64,000 bases of DNA from Mytilus californianus (taxonomy: Eukaryota; Mollusca; Bivalvia; Mytilida; Mytilidae), in NCBI RefSeq assembly GCF_021869535.1, contig NW_026262679.1, positions 85,929,143 to 85,993,142 on the forward strand. The letters are read 5' to 3'. Made by a program: the position numbers and the translations under genes. Below, piece after piece: positions 32,947 through 43,854 of this stretch (position 1 is its first letter; the number at the start of each line of letters is the position of its first letter). The notes beneath the pieces were generated by a model. The model did not search any database. It was not told the DNA's origin and worked only from the letters and a program-made list of their open reading frames with translations.

Positions 32947-34740
32947 ATGAAGAAGGTGGCATATAGGAATCGTCCAAAGGGAAAGTCTTCCATCAAGATC
33001 TAGACTACTTGTTAACAGACAATTTCCGTACCACCCTTCTTAAAAATTACAGTATTGTACAAACGTTAAGTAAGGTGGAAAAACATTATTTGTACCTATA
33101 ACACCTCAACCTGATTTTACATTTATTGTTACTATGCGCCGTTATAGAATAGATTTGAAAGATAATAAAACATTTTAAATATATCACGTGGTAGTTCTTC
33201 CTCTGCAGAAGATCTAGCATCAGTTGTAGTGCACGAATATTCCGGTATTTATTCATTAGAACGTGTTATGATAAAAGATTTTGTTAGAATGCACCGAATA
33301 ACGTTAGAAAAAAATAGTTAACAAATGTCTGTTTAGTGAAATCAAATAGATATATGTAAAGATGAATAGACACAATTCATAGCAGGCACCAAGAGATACC
33401 AAACAAATTAGAAATGCTAAGTACAGAAGTAAGATAAAAACTCAGATTTCGTATTCAATTGTTGCCGATGGAATTTTCACCGTTAAGATCAACAGCCTTC
33501 TGTCAACAAATTGTACATAACAAAAACCAGGTACCCGCCATAATTTGTTACACAGAGAATCCAATATCAGATTAAAACATTTCCTGGCTCAAAAGTCGGA
33601 CCATCCGTTGGGGGTAGACATAACTTTCAATTCAGGCAGTTTTTACCTAACGTCGATAGTTTACAAGAACCTGCGGGTACATAGAAAGGAAAGAAAGACC
33701 ATCCAATCTTTACAGGACCAATGCTGCTACACAATGACGCATCGTATACAACATATAAAAATAAGATGTGGTATGATTGCCAATAAGACAACTATCCACC
33801 AAAGTTCAAATTAAGTGCATGCAAGCAAATATAGGCAATCGTATGGCCTTTTACTATGAGAAAAAGACATAAAAGGCCCCGACATGAAAAATATGAAATA
33901 ATTCAATTGAGAAAACTAACGGCATAATTCATTACAAAACACTTTACGAAAAACAAATATGACAGACATAAACCAACGACAACCACTGAACTACAGGCTC
34001 CTGACTATGGACAGGCACATACAGAATGAGGCGGAGTTAAACTGTTTGTGAGCCCTCAACCCCCCCACTAACCTTGGACAGTGAAGTAACAGCTTTCTTT
34101 TTTCACATTTCTGCGAGACTGAAACTTGAAATGAATGACGTCGAACCAAGACTGGACGAGAATAATTAGTTTGGCAGTGACGTTGCACAGGCGCTGACCA
34201 AAGCTATAGAAAAAAAAGCATTTCCAACAGCAAACCGTCGTTTATACACAAAACATTTGAAGGACAATGTACAATATTATTTGCAAGATCGTGTTGGTGG
34301 CCATACATCAGAAAGGAAAAATATCATAAACGCAATCTTTGGAGATGACGGCGTAGCAAGTGCAGATGCATAACTTAAAGATTTATCTTAAAATTTTTCC
34401 TCAAATATTACAAATAGAGTGTTCAAGAGTTTGTCTGTTGCTGCGAATAGACGTTTAGGCACAAACAACTTTGGACAAACGACAACGCCGAGTCTATGAA
34501 CCGCTTGATGAAAGTCGCTTTTAATTGGAAACCAAACATGCTCCAAATTCAGTCAACAAACTGTTTGACATGGTAAACTTTAAATTCATCAATCTCATAC
34601 TACACCATTCAGGAAATTACGTTCCTGTGAATGACTACAAACAATATCTGGTTTCTGTTTCTATTTTGAAATCCAAATCCGATGAAGAAAAAAGCTTTCT
34701 CATAACTTTTTCATGCACAGTAAAAAAAAAGAAAGCATGA
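32540..34740 (+). pseudogene. MULE-like DDE transposase pseudogene, split by a repeat
   Basis: Scattered plus-strand frames line up in order with a MULE-like transposase family that I recall from molluscs and cnidarians. These are a PPGNKS segment near 32850, PRDTKQIRN near 33390, and a D-containing block HPLGVDITFNSGSF near 33605-33645 that should hold the first catalytic Asp. After the inserted repeat come FHISARLKLEMND (34100), then RRLYTKHLKDN and ERKNIINAIFGDD (34220-34350). Next are TNDNAESMNRL (34476), in the position of the family's 'TN--ES-N--LK' block, and VNKLFDMVNFKFI (34552). Numerous stops and frameshifts and a 29-A run (32916-32944) disrupt it. Terminal inverted repeats were not found. 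I infer family membership from motif order; a host gene derived from such a transposase is less likely given the decay. Confidence 0.65.
33755..34092 (-). repeat. Reverse copy of mussel repeat family C inserted in the transposase pseudogene
   Basis: It opens AAAAATAAGATGTGGTATGA and closes near ACCTTGGACAGTGAAGTAAC, the reverse complement of the layout at 16240-16600. The transposase reading breaks off just before it (ASYTT) and resumes just after it (FHISARL), which pins the insertion. No obvious target duplication was read. Confidence 0.8.
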
Positions 34741-35319
34741 CAAGATCATAACTTCATCCAACGGATTGAATTCTGTAGTGGACAAAGCAATGCAACAGCT
34801 AATATATGTCAGCCTATATTAATAATTAACAATAATAGCAATATGTAATAATGTCCGAAATATTATTATTTCGAAGTTATGTGTTATATTTTGTTCGTTC
34901 TGTGGTATTCAGTGGTTAAAAGACGCTCCCGCGGCTCCCATGGCGTTAGGACGTTATACACCGATTGTAAACAAAAATGTTTAAATATTTGGGTTTAAAC
35001 CCCCGCCAGCTAAAAAAAAAACTGTAGAGGAATGTCGGGGTGTACATAAGCTGTACGATGTTGAAGAAGGGAGCGTATGTTCCAAGCCTCATAGAAATCT
35101 CAGTGCACGTGGTTGTGTTACAATTAGACGGGTAACGTCATTATGGCATGCGATATTTGTTAGCTGTACGAGGAAGTTGGCACCTTTGTAACGGATTGTA
35201 CAAATTTTCGATTGAGAACGATAGGGATACATGAGAACTCGGAAAGGTACATTATGAAAACAAAAATATGGAAGGCAAAATCAATTGTTAAAGTAGCTGA
35301 CCCACAGACACAATCTGAG
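34741..35319. other. Sequence without recognised gene
   Basis: It may hold further decayed transposase flank. Nothing can be read with confidence. Confidence 0.4.
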
Positions 35320-35605
35320 GCAGATAAATAAAGGCAACAGTAGTATACTGCTGTTCGAAACTCATAAATCGATAGAGATAAAAACAAATCCTGGTTACAA
35401 ACTAAAACTGAGGGAAACGCATCAAATATAAGAGGAGAACAACGGCACAACAAAAACACAACATTAAAATGTAACACACACAGAAACGAACTATAATATA
35501 ACAATGGCCATTTTCCTGACTTGGTACAGGACATTTTAAGAAAAAAAATGGTGGGTTGAACCTGGTTTTGTGGCATGCCAAACCTCCCGCTTTTATGGGA
35601 AAGGA
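35320..35605 (-). repeat. Mussel repeat family F, reverse copy 1
   Basis: AAATAAAGGCAACAGTAGTA, AACTGAGGGAAACGCATCAA, TATAAGAGGAGAACAACGGC and CCTGACTTGGTACAGGACAT are landmarks I recognise from mussels. The second half recurs at 36785-37340. The 138-codon minus frame 35160-35576 is encoded by this repeat. Confidence 0.8.
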
Positions 35606-35929
35606 CAATTTTAATTAATGATGAATAATTCTGTATTTACTAAAATGACATGTTAGATTAATTGAACATTTTCTTACGTTTGTCATTATTCTGGAGAAAA
35701 TATCAATTCTAAAAAGCCCTATTGTATACCTCTCAAAGAGCTCAAAAAGCATGATTTTGCATCTCGTTTTTTTGTAAATTTAATGTTATCACTAACTAGT
35801 CCTATGGACCACTGAGGTAGTACAGTGAGGTCAAACTCTACCTGAGCAAAATTGACCTTATATGACTTTGGCTTCCAAATGTCTGGATTTGAGAGTTCCT
35901 GATCAAGATTAATCAAGAAAAGCTCGTAT

Positions 35930-36155
35930 GACGCACGTTATTGATATTTTTTTTTTATTTACTAGCACTGGGTCGGTACAACTACTGGTGGACTGTTCGT
36001 CTCCCAGGTACTATCATCAGCTCAGTAGTAAGTGGTTCAATACTGAAATGATTTATAACAAACTTTTCGTACATTCTCCGTTGTTAGATCCCAACTCCTT
36101 TGTTCTACCAGCTCCGACTCAGATCACCCCTAACAGATCATCCTAGTAGCTTGAG
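35930..36155 (+). repeat. Mussel repeat family E, terminal part
   Basis: AGCACTGGGTCGGTACAACT, CTGGTGGACTGTTCGTCTCC and ATCAGCTCAGTAGTAAGTGG match the family's '3-prime' landmarks. The reverse of the same part is at 38290-38357. Confidence 0.7.
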
Positions 36156-36260
36156 TTTCTTTGATCTGTAACATTTTGGCGGGAATGTTAAATCCACAAT
36201 AAAACTTAGAATTATGTATACGGAAAAGACTAACTATCAAAATTTATGTAGAAAAATTAC

Positions 36261-36340
36261 AGTGTCTATGCTGGGATTCGAACTCAAGACCTTTAGCATA
36301 TAGATCTACGATTCATACCCCTATACCAGGACGACTAGAT
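36261..36340 (-). promoter_or_regulatory. tRNA-like sequence, probable SINE head or tRNA relic
   Basis: On the minus strand, TGGTATAGGGG resembles an A box and GAGTTCGAATCCC is a near-perfect B box. They are separated by about 35 bp, as in an ordinary short-arm tRNA. The acceptor ends do not pair convincingly, so I do not call a functional tRNA. Confidence 0.5.
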
Positions 36341-36510
36341 ACAAACAACTGTTAATTTAGCATATTTAAACATTGTGTCCGGGGCTCGTAAAGGGTATAT
36401 ACTATATAGTGATATATAAAGTATGTTATAATGATTGTGTGGCGTTCTAAACTAAATTTTATGAAGTGTAAATGTTTTTTTATCTAATCTAGAACAGCTG
36501 GGATGTAAAA

Positions 36511-36614
36511 TAGTTATCCCATTCGGACTTGGTGTGTCAGTGTAAGATCACCCTCTGGCCTCCGGCCATCGGGGTAATCTTACACTGACACACCGCGTCC
36601 TCATGGGATAACTA
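36511..36614. mobile_element. 104 bp palindromic element
   Basis: TAGTTATCCCAT on the left is mirrored by ATGGGATAACTA on the right. Inside, GGTGTGTCAGTGTAAGAT pairs with ATCTTACACTGACACACC. The centre CTCTGGCCTCCGGCCATCGG is GC-rich. It folds almost end to end and I recognise it as a common mussel MITE-type palindrome. Confidence 0.85.
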
Positions 36615-36644
36615 TCACAAAAAAATAAACGATTAAGAAACAAC

Positions 36645-36780
36645 AATGCAAGGTTCTAACTCCCTCAGGCAAAGTTTACCTTGGATGAATTTGGCTATTA
36701 TTTGGGTCGTTTTTGGTCACATATATAGCTCTTCACATGTCTCGGTACTTAAACATCCTTTCAAAGTTTTGGCTTAAAGC
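36645..36780 (-). repeat. Mussel repeat family B, reverse copy
   Basis: AGGTTCTAACTCCCTCAGGC and GGATGAATTTGGCTATTATT are the reverse complement of the end of the copy at 38055-38255. Confidence 0.75.
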
Positions 36781-36784
36781 TTAA

Positions 36785-37400
36785 AACTGCCATATTCCTG
36801 ACTTGGTACAGGACATTTTGAGAAAAATGGTGGATTAAACCTGGTTTTATGGCTAGCCAAACCTCCCGCTTATATGACAATGTTAAAAAAATATCGCTAA
36901 AATGACAACACTACTTGACAGAAATACAGCACAAACATACGCAAGAACACTCATCACAGAGAAACGCACAAACAAATAATATAAAACTTGACACAACATG
37001 CAAACTGGAGAACAACAACGAACATCTTCCATCAACAACAGACACCACAGGACATCACAAACAGTGACGCATTTACGTAACGAACATGCAATCTCGAACT
37101 TTATACAATTATTTTCATAATACCAGTCCAAACAATTTTCATGACAATGATGGTATTGAAAGGCTATTTTATAATTATTTTGACTACAAACGATAAGACA
37201 TACCACATTATCCAACCAAAACCATAACAGAAACATAAAAAATAAATACACGAATGTTGGATGTACAAAATACCGAGACACGTCGTATAGCAATGCAAAT
37301 TCACACTCGGTATAACAAGTCATATTCGGGAATATGTCACATTCGGTACTTAGCAGACAGACGACATAGATGTTAAACCACAATCTAAGACGTGGTAAAA
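36785..37400 (-). repeat. Mussel repeat family F, reverse copy 2
   Basis: It opens with CCTGACTTGGTACAGGACAT and AAACCTCCCGCTTATATGAC as in 35500-35600. It extends through GACACGTCGTATAGCAATGC and AAATTCACACTCGGTA, the other end of the family. It contains the longest open frame of the window (174 codons, 36883-37407), which is Cys/Phe/Leu-rich and has no domain. I regard it as repeat-derived. Confidence 0.7.
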
Positions 37401-38044
37401 ATGGCATTAGTTAGTTTAGACACAGACACATCGTATAGATCAACCAATTCGTGATGGTGTCCATAAAATTTCGGAGTGTCATTTTTAATCTTTCCTCCTC
37501 ATAAATCTGTTGGAGCAGTTTCTGCGTAACATTCTTCAACATGAGACATCGAATTCATCGTCTCAAATCTGACCGCGCATGGTAGATTTTATACAAACAC
37601 ACATCAACCCCCTGAGCATTGGAATTACTATCGAACGGGTGAAGTCCATGTGATAAGGGAGCTACCATTTGTTTAGTATATCCTGACTTTTTTACATAAA
37701 TTGTCATCCTGCCTTTTATTTTTACTCAAAACTCCTGTCCTGCTTTTTTTTTCAAATTTCATCCTAGCCCCCCCCCCCCCCCCCCCCCATATAAATCAAA
37801 TGGTAGCTTCCTAACGTTTCTCTACCCTTTCAAATCGTGTGGCGTGTATCATATTCTTCCATGAATTACTTTTTATCTGAAAGGTTATGCGAAGGCTTAC
37901 CATTGTTAGAATTTCGGATATTGATATTCGCTTTATAATTAATACTCAAAATTGGCCAAAATATCAAAATTTTTGAACCATTTTCCGACATTATATTATA
38001 TATTGATATTATATTGTTATATGAAAAAAATGAAAACAACACGT
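37401..38044. other. AT-rich sequence with C-run
   Basis: A run of 21 C lies at 37768-37788. No gene is recognised. Confidence 0.45.
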
Positions 38045-38270
38045 TATAAATGTCATGTGTCCGAAGCGCTTTTCTGGATTTACCTTCATCATGGACGCTC
38101 AAAGCGGAATATTTGAAAGCCAAGGATGTATAAGAACCGAAACAGTTGAAGAGCTATATTACCAAAAAGGACCTAAAAATAGCCAAATCCATCTAAGGTC
38201 AGCTTTGCCTGAGGGAGTTGAAACCTTAGTTTCTAATAATTTCAAGATTTATTAACGGACAATTTTAGAA
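38045..38270 (+). repeat. Mussel repeat family B, well conserved copy
   Basis: GTGTCCGAAGCGCTTTTCTG, GAACCGAAACAGTTGAAGAG and TTGCCTGAGGGAGTTGAAAC are strong family landmarks. The 66-codon frame at 38055-38255 is carried by the repeat. Confidence 0.8.
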
Positions 38271-38289
38271 AGGTTCTTTTAAAATCATG

Positions 38290-38460
38290 CCAATAACGAA
38301 GTACTGACTACTGGACTGATAGTCCACCAGCAGAGGTATTGACCTAGTGCTGTAAAAAATGAAAACAACACGTTATTAATTTTTATGCGTCCGAACGGTT
38401 TTCTAGATTTACTTTCATCAGGAATGCTCAAAGCCGAATATTTGAAAGCCAAAAAAACTA
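38290..38460 (+). repeat. Composite: family E end (reverse) plus second family B start
   Basis: GTACTGACTACTGGACTGAT and CCACCAGCAGAGGTATTGAC (reverse of 35960-36030) are followed by a second GCGTCCGAACGGTTTTCTAG segment. AAAATGAAAACAACACGTTAT precedes both family B starts (38025 and 38357), indicating a tandem duplication or two linked insertions. Confidence 0.65.
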
Positions 38461-38464
38461 CGGC

Positions 38465-39474
38465 ATAATAATGTTAGAATCATAAAGTATGCAAATTAAT
38501 CCGCTATACTATATCTAATCCTACTTTTATTGTTCAGGATGACACAAACAGGATATCCAAGTAGAGTTAATGGTATTTTTTGTGTTTTACTGAAAGGATT
38601 TTTTGGAAATGGCTCTTGAGCAAAATGTATTCAGGTGAAATCAACCCAGACAATTTCCCGAGTGCTGTGAATGATATGGACATACCAATTTTTGTATGAC
38701 AAAATTTATCTAAGAAGATCGTAATATTCAAAACAGATCTATTGCTTTGCAAGTTCAGTGATAATAACGAAACGCATGCATGACCTTACTTTTGGCATCA
38801 ATGTCGAGAAGAAGAGGAGGTCATAAAACGTGTAGCTGCACTAGTATATTTCGATTTGATATTTGTGTCAATGATAAAATCTTAAGACGTTTTAAGCATC
38901 TCTGGGAGAAGCAACTCAGAAAAACCAATGACAATGTCTGTCATATACTTGGCGATTTCCCTGGTGTTTTATATACAATTATTGACTGGACAAAATAGTA
39001 AGTAAATCAAATGAAATGGACATTCTTGTCAATAAGGTAGACATTGTATTCCCTGTTGAAAAAGACATGATGTTTCAATCGTTGTTCCTATAATTCCTAG
39101 TAATCATGAAGTATAAAGTCTCAAGGAGACCTATTTGTCAATCATCATATTCCACAACAATGTGAAAGTTCATCGATTAATAATTTCATTGTTGTAAAGA
39201 TTGTGGATGCATTGGAAATAACAGAATTCTAACACTTGATTTTATATAAAAAAAAGAAATAGAAATCGGTATCCACCCTTAAAAACGATATATCAAATAC
39301 TTTAGCTGCTGGATAAATATTGGCTTTTTTTTTTAATTTCAGACATTTCATCGTTTTCTACAACTGCATAAAACCATGTGACTAATTTTCCAATTAAACT
39401 GGGGGACATGACTGAAAATGTCATATTTGTTACTCATTTTCAAATGCCAAGTATTTAAATATAAGTCAAGGCGA
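38465..39474. other. Sequence without recognised gene
   Basis: A 72-codon plus frame at 38780-38998 (MTLLLASMSRRRGGHK start) shows no domain I recognise. It is the only frame in this stretch that does not look purely AT-driven. Confidence 0.4.
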
Positions 39475-39700
39475 AATATACCAAAGGGATATTCAAACTC
39501 AAAAGTCAAAATAAACTGACAACGCCTTGGTTAAAAAAGAAAAAGACAAACAGATAAACAACAGTACACAAAACACATCATAGAAAACTAAAGACTGAGC
39601 AACACTAACCCAACAAAAAATTGGGGGTGATCTCAGGTTCTCAGGAAGGGTGAGCAGATCCTGCTCCACATGTAGAGGACAGGACTGTAGTTACGACAAT
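39475..39700 (-). repeat. Mussel repeat family D, reverse copy
   Basis: CAAAGGGATATTCAAACTCA, ACTGACAACGCCTTGG and TTGGGGGTGATCTCAGG are the reverse complement of landmarks at 13141-13350. Confidence 0.75.
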
Positions 39701-40469
39701 TGGAACATATCCGTCGTCATCTGTCAAACAGATATTTCATAACGGTCAACCAACTAGTGATGAAAATAATTATTATCTCAGTATTGAATTAAAATAATAA
39801 ATCAATTCAGCAATACATATTCATAGTTTTGTTACTCTAGTCTTCCGTTTATAAATAATGGCAACTAAACGATTAAAACAATTACATGGAGTCAAAAAGA
39901 CTTAAGACTTCTAAAAAAAAATCAAATCAACCTTTAAGAATGAAATCCCAAAAATAAGCGAGTCAAAAAGACGTCGAGTGACTCTGTGTGGCTTTAGTAT
40001 CAACGCTAAACGACATCATTCATTATGAAAGTGGCTTTGTTTTATGTCATATAAAAACGACTGAATCATTTATTGTTGTTATATATAGAGAGAAAACGAC
40101 TGAGTCATTTATTGATGGTCTAAGTAGCCGTGACACTTTTAAATGTGACGAGTTTTTTGTATCTGCAGTTCTAGCGATTTTTTATAGACATTAAGTATGC
40201 TTATATGATCTAATATAATCACATTAAAATTAGAGTCTTATATCGATTAAACACGCTGAGCGTAGAAAAGACTGTTGTCATAGATATCACAAAGTGATTA
40301 TTTCTAATTGAGAGTAGTTAGTACCACTTGGGCCGAATTATGACTGATCAATAATAAGAAATTGATCCTTTTAATACCACCCACGGAAACTCAAGAAACA
40401 TTATGACGTCATTGACGTTAGAACGACATTAAAGCCGATATACGGCAGTAAAAAAAAACGTAAACAAAA
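39701..40469. other. AT-rich sequence without recognised gene
   Basis: A short direct repeat, AAAACGACTGA(A/G)TCATTTATT, occurs at about 40056 and 40095. Nothing else is supported. Confidence 0.45.
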
Positions 40470-40891
40470 TGTCTAACGTCATAAGTTGTGTTTGTGACTC
40501 CGTGAAAATATGGTGAAAGTAATACATATATTGTATTTATGACAAGACATAACTAATACAGATAAAAATACCACATTGGAATATCATTTATACGTGCACA
40601 ATGGATCACGTAATCATATAAAATAATACAAAAAGGTAAGTAACACACTGACTCAATTGGTGGAAATAATTCAATATATCCCTTTCTCCCTCATAATTTG
40701 GCGAATCAACGAAGTTATATTTTAACCTACCATAAATACAAAGTAATTAATGAGAATTGACAGATATAAAAGTTAATTCATGATGTCATAATTTGCAGTG
40801 ATATACAAAAATAGTTTTATTACTTTTGTTCTTGTCAGGAACGAACCGACCGTCCATGATAGGGACAGTCGGTGTTGGTAAATCAATTACA
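40470..40891 (-). repeat. 3' LTR of the Gypsy element
   Basis: It aligns with 45248-45861 over its whole length, with shared blocks GTTGTGTTTGTGACT, AATAATACAAAAAGGTAAGT and GATAGGGACAGTCGGTGTTG. On the minus strand it begins TGTAA and ends ACA. The purine-rich TAGGGGGCAA (40892-40901, minus) immediately upstream fits a polypurine tract. Many substitutions separate the two LTRs, so the insertion is old. Confidence 0.85.
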
Positions 40892-41270
40892 TTGCCCCCT
40901 ACATGAAAGAACTGTTCGTCTCGGACAAATCAAATTTTAAGTCATAATATATAAAACAGTACATTATTATTTAAGTTAGCTTTTTAGAAAAGCTACTACT
41001 TTGAGTCAAAGAAATATCACACATACTGGTAAATCAACACTCACACAATCACTACATAATATATAAAACATGTTATAAATCGAACGAATTGTCTACTTTA
41101 ATGTTCACATTTATGGTTTCCACTATGTCTCCTGCGGCTGAATTGGATGATGAAGACGAACTGCTAGAAGAGCTGTCACTATCACTCTTCTCTTCTGTGT
41201 CACAGGTCGACGAATCAGAATCTATTATAATTAAGGGTCCATCAATAATTTGTTTCTCCTCATTTACGTC

Positions 41271-41549
41271 CTAAGAACCAGAAGTTATATCAATACATAG
41301 TGTAGTTTCAATGGGCATGGGGATTTCATATGTCTCAACTATTGTACTAGTTGATGCGTCACTGGTCGGCAAATCGATTCTTGTGGCAGCATCTGCAATT
41401 GGCCATACCACATAAGGCTTTGTGTAAGTGAAGGTTTTCTTAGTGTCACAGTTATTCGTCTGTATGTTAGTATTCTTCATGTCCACCAGCTTGGGATCAG
41501 CTACCCAAGTAGGACTAAGAGAGTAAATGGTCCCATCAGGAAAGACCAC
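41271..41549 (-). pseudogene. Unassigned frame in the 3' part of the Gypsy element
   Basis: A 92-codon minus frame begins MVFPDGTIYSLSPTWV and is rich in Thr, Ile and Pro. It lies beyond the integrase and before the 3' LTR, where some Gypsy elements carry an extra C-terminal or env-like region. I recognise no domain and make no functional claim. Confidence 0.35.
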
Positions 41550-42104
41550 TTTCTCCTCCTTTTTAACACAACCATAGCCAAATGGAATTTATGAACCCAC
41601 ATAGCTAGCACTTTGAATGGCTGCTTTCCTTATTTGATTGATCTTTGTAGCATCTTTAGATTTGTCAAATTGACTGTGGGGAGCTAAAAACCTCTGCCAT
41701 TTTTCACTTGCTCTACTTCTGCTTTATCAGGCAATACCAAATGACTTCTATTCTTCTGTGTATTCAGTTATTCTTTTGTCTTTTTGAAGTTGGGGGAATA
41801 GGTGACACCATCCTCCTGGGCATGTCGAACAAATTCATCAAATCCTTTTTTTATTGGGGTCACGTTATTTATGTGTTCTTCGATACCCAAATTTATGGTC
41901 ACTGGTGAGGTCGTGGTGCTCGATGCCCCCTTTTAAAACTAATACAAAGTCCATTAGGACTGATGGTTATGGCTTTAGTTGCTAAGGATTTAACCCTAGG
42001 TCTTGCAGATATAAAATCGCCATTATATGATCTGATGGTGCTCATTGATCTCTCTGCCCCGGCAAAGGGTATGGAAGGTATTGTAACTTCAGCTACACTA
42101 AATT

Positions 42105-42490
42105 TGTTGACACCATGACGAACTCTTTGGTGAGTCTTCCTGCGATATGTTGACACCATGACGAACTCTATGGTGAGTCTTCATGCGATATGTTGACACC
42201 ATGACGAACTATTTGGTGAGTCTTCATGCGATATGTTGACACCATGACGAACTCTATGGTGAGTCTTATGCGATATGTTGACGCCATGACGAACTCTTTG
42301 GTGAGTCTTCATGCGATATGTTGACACCATGACGAACTCTTTGGTGAGTCTTCATGCGATATGTTGACACCATGACGAACTCTTTAGTGAGTCTTCATGC
42401 GAAATGTTGACACCATGACGAACTCTTTAGTGAGTCTTCATGCGATATGTTGACACCAGGACGAACTCTTTGGTGAGTCTTCATGCGATA
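42105..42490 (-). repeat. 43 bp minisatellite, 9 copies
   Basis: Nine head-to-tail units start TGTTGACACCATGACGAACT and end TCTTCATGCGATA. All are 43 bp except one of 42 bp (42234-42275). The unit is not a multiple of three. On the minus strand it encodes KTHQRVRHGVN in one frame, the end of a zinc-finger-like segment (CNMCPHLAASTLKYRMKTH at about 42480-42540). The array therefore arose within the element's coding sequence and shifts the frame at each unit. Confidence 0.9.
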
Positions 42491-42620
42491 TTTCAAAGTT
42501 GACGCTGCCAGGTGAGGACACATATTACATCTTAACATTTTTTTGGGAAGACTGGTCCTCGCGTGCCTCATCAGTGTCTGCCTATTCCTGTTTATAAGAA
42601 TTTTGATTTGCCCATATATC
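42480..42620 (-). pseudogene. C2H2-zinc-finger-like segment of the Gypsy element
   Basis: The minus frame around 42540-42480 reads CNMC, twelve residues, then KTHQRV. It resembles a C2H2 finger with the first His position altered. It sits downstream of the integrase, between its C-terminal region and the minisatellite derived from its end. Zinc fingers at this place are unusual for Gypsy elements. The call rests on spacing of Cys and His residues only. Confidence 0.4.
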
Positions 42621-42639
42621 ATATTGACGCTTTTGTCTA

Positions 42640-42945
42640 TTACTAGCCGTAATTATATTTTTCGCACTTTCTGTTGTACATTCCACATTATCATTAACAG
42701 ATGCAAGTTTAGAAGGGAATTCATCCCTTTGTGGGTTGGGTCCTTATTTTAAGTCAAAAGGAAGCTCAATCTCTCGAACTAACATTAACATGCAAGGTAA
42801 CAATTTGGTGGATTTATGTTCAGACGAGCGATAAGCCATTAAGGCCCAAGGGAGCTGTTCATCACAGTCCCTCTGGTTACTTCTGACATATTTCCTCATT
42901 ATATCTTCTAAAGAACGATTCAAGCGCTCTACCAGTCCATCATTT
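42640..42945 (-). pseudogene. Gypsy integrase, C-terminal part
   Basis: On the minus strand NDGLVERLNRSLEDIMRKYV (about 42940-42880) matches the conserved 'S-G-VER-N--L---LR' block, where the Glu of the catalytic D,D35E triad is expected (the E in VERLN). LPWALMAYRSSEH and REIELPFDL follow as in other Gypsy integrases. The frame then hits a stop at the point reading FDLK. The enzyme would insert element cDNA; this copy is inactive. Confidence 0.8.
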
Positions 42946-43065
42946 TATGGACGAAAGGCAGTATTTCTTGTTTTTTGAATAGTTTTATTACGGAGTTTTT
43001 ACACAATCTACAGACGAAATTACAGTGTAGTTACAAAGCTATCGACTACTGTATGTGCTTCCTTA

Positions 43066-43320
43066 TTAGGCAATGGGTATCCTTCGCCCCATTTTGTGAA
43101 AGTCTGAAACGACCAAAGCATATTTATTTCCTTTATAAGAGTTTGTGAATTGACCAACCAAATCCATTGCAATTCTTTCTAATGGGGAGCCTACATTGTA
43201 TTGTTTCATTTTTCTTTTAGACCTTGTAGGTAATTGTTTGCGGGAATTGCAAACAATACAGTTTTGCAAGTGTGTCATTACATCTTGCTTGTATTCTAAC
43301 CAATAAAACCGATTTGAACC
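43066..43320 (-). pseudogene. Gypsy integrase, zinc-binding and first catalytic region
   Basis: A 70-codon frame starts MTHLQNCIVCNSRK, where CIVC is the CxxC half of the HHCC zinc motif. The two His would lie just upstream in a broken frame. ERIAMDLVGQF holds the first catalytic Asp (residue 39). GNKYALVVSDF follows as in Gypsy integrases, and the frame then diverges after DF, suggesting a frameshift. The second catalytic Asp is expected between here and 42945 and could not be read cleanly. Confidence 0.8.
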
Positions 43321-43854
43321 CTTGCAGTCGTTTTTATGGATGCCAAGGTGCCAACATTATAACTTTATAAGTCATCAAGTAATATCTTGAGAATGTCTTG
43401 TTTCCAGTCATTTGGAACTATCAATTGCAAATTAGTTTGCTCAGTCGAGGCATGAATCCACTTCATATATAAAACGTCATTTATGATATCATAACTATGC
43501 GTTCCCACTGAGACCAAAATGTTTTAAGCTGGACATTTTCAACAGCTATATAAGACCAACTCGGTCTTGTTTTGTACACCTTTTTCATTGTGTGTAACTG
43601 AGAAAGAACCAAATCTTAGTTTTGAGACTCAAACATTTCTCTATCTGTTTTATGTTTTAACCAAATGTTCATGACTTCGTGTTCATTGGTTAGACGTTTT
43701 ATTTGTTCTCCTGAAAAATTCGCGAAGGCTCATTTTGAGAGTTTTCAAATTCATTTTGATCTTGCTTAGCGCTATAATTGCAGTTGACACAAGGACGACG
43801 TGACTAACCGTCAATGTTGCCATGCTGTTTGCCTGGGCGATGTTGCACCTTAAA

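Noticed and set aside
35160..35576. 138-codon minus-strand frame with hydrophobic stretches
   Set aside because: It is largely the reverse strand of family F (landmarks at 35320-35605); the apparent membrane segments come from T-rich repeat sequence.
36261..36340. Functional tRNA gene on the minus strand
   Set aside because: The B box is good but the acceptor and T-stem pairing are poor; a SINE head or tRNA relic is more likely.
36883..37407. Longest open frame of the window, 174 codons, minus strand
   Set aside because: It lies in mussel repeat family F and is Cys/Phe/Leu-rich without a domain; the frame is a by-product of the repeat.
42105..42490. CRISPR-like or regulatory iteron array
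   Set aside because: The 43 bp units are contiguous and continue the coding sequence of a Gypsy element, with no spacers.
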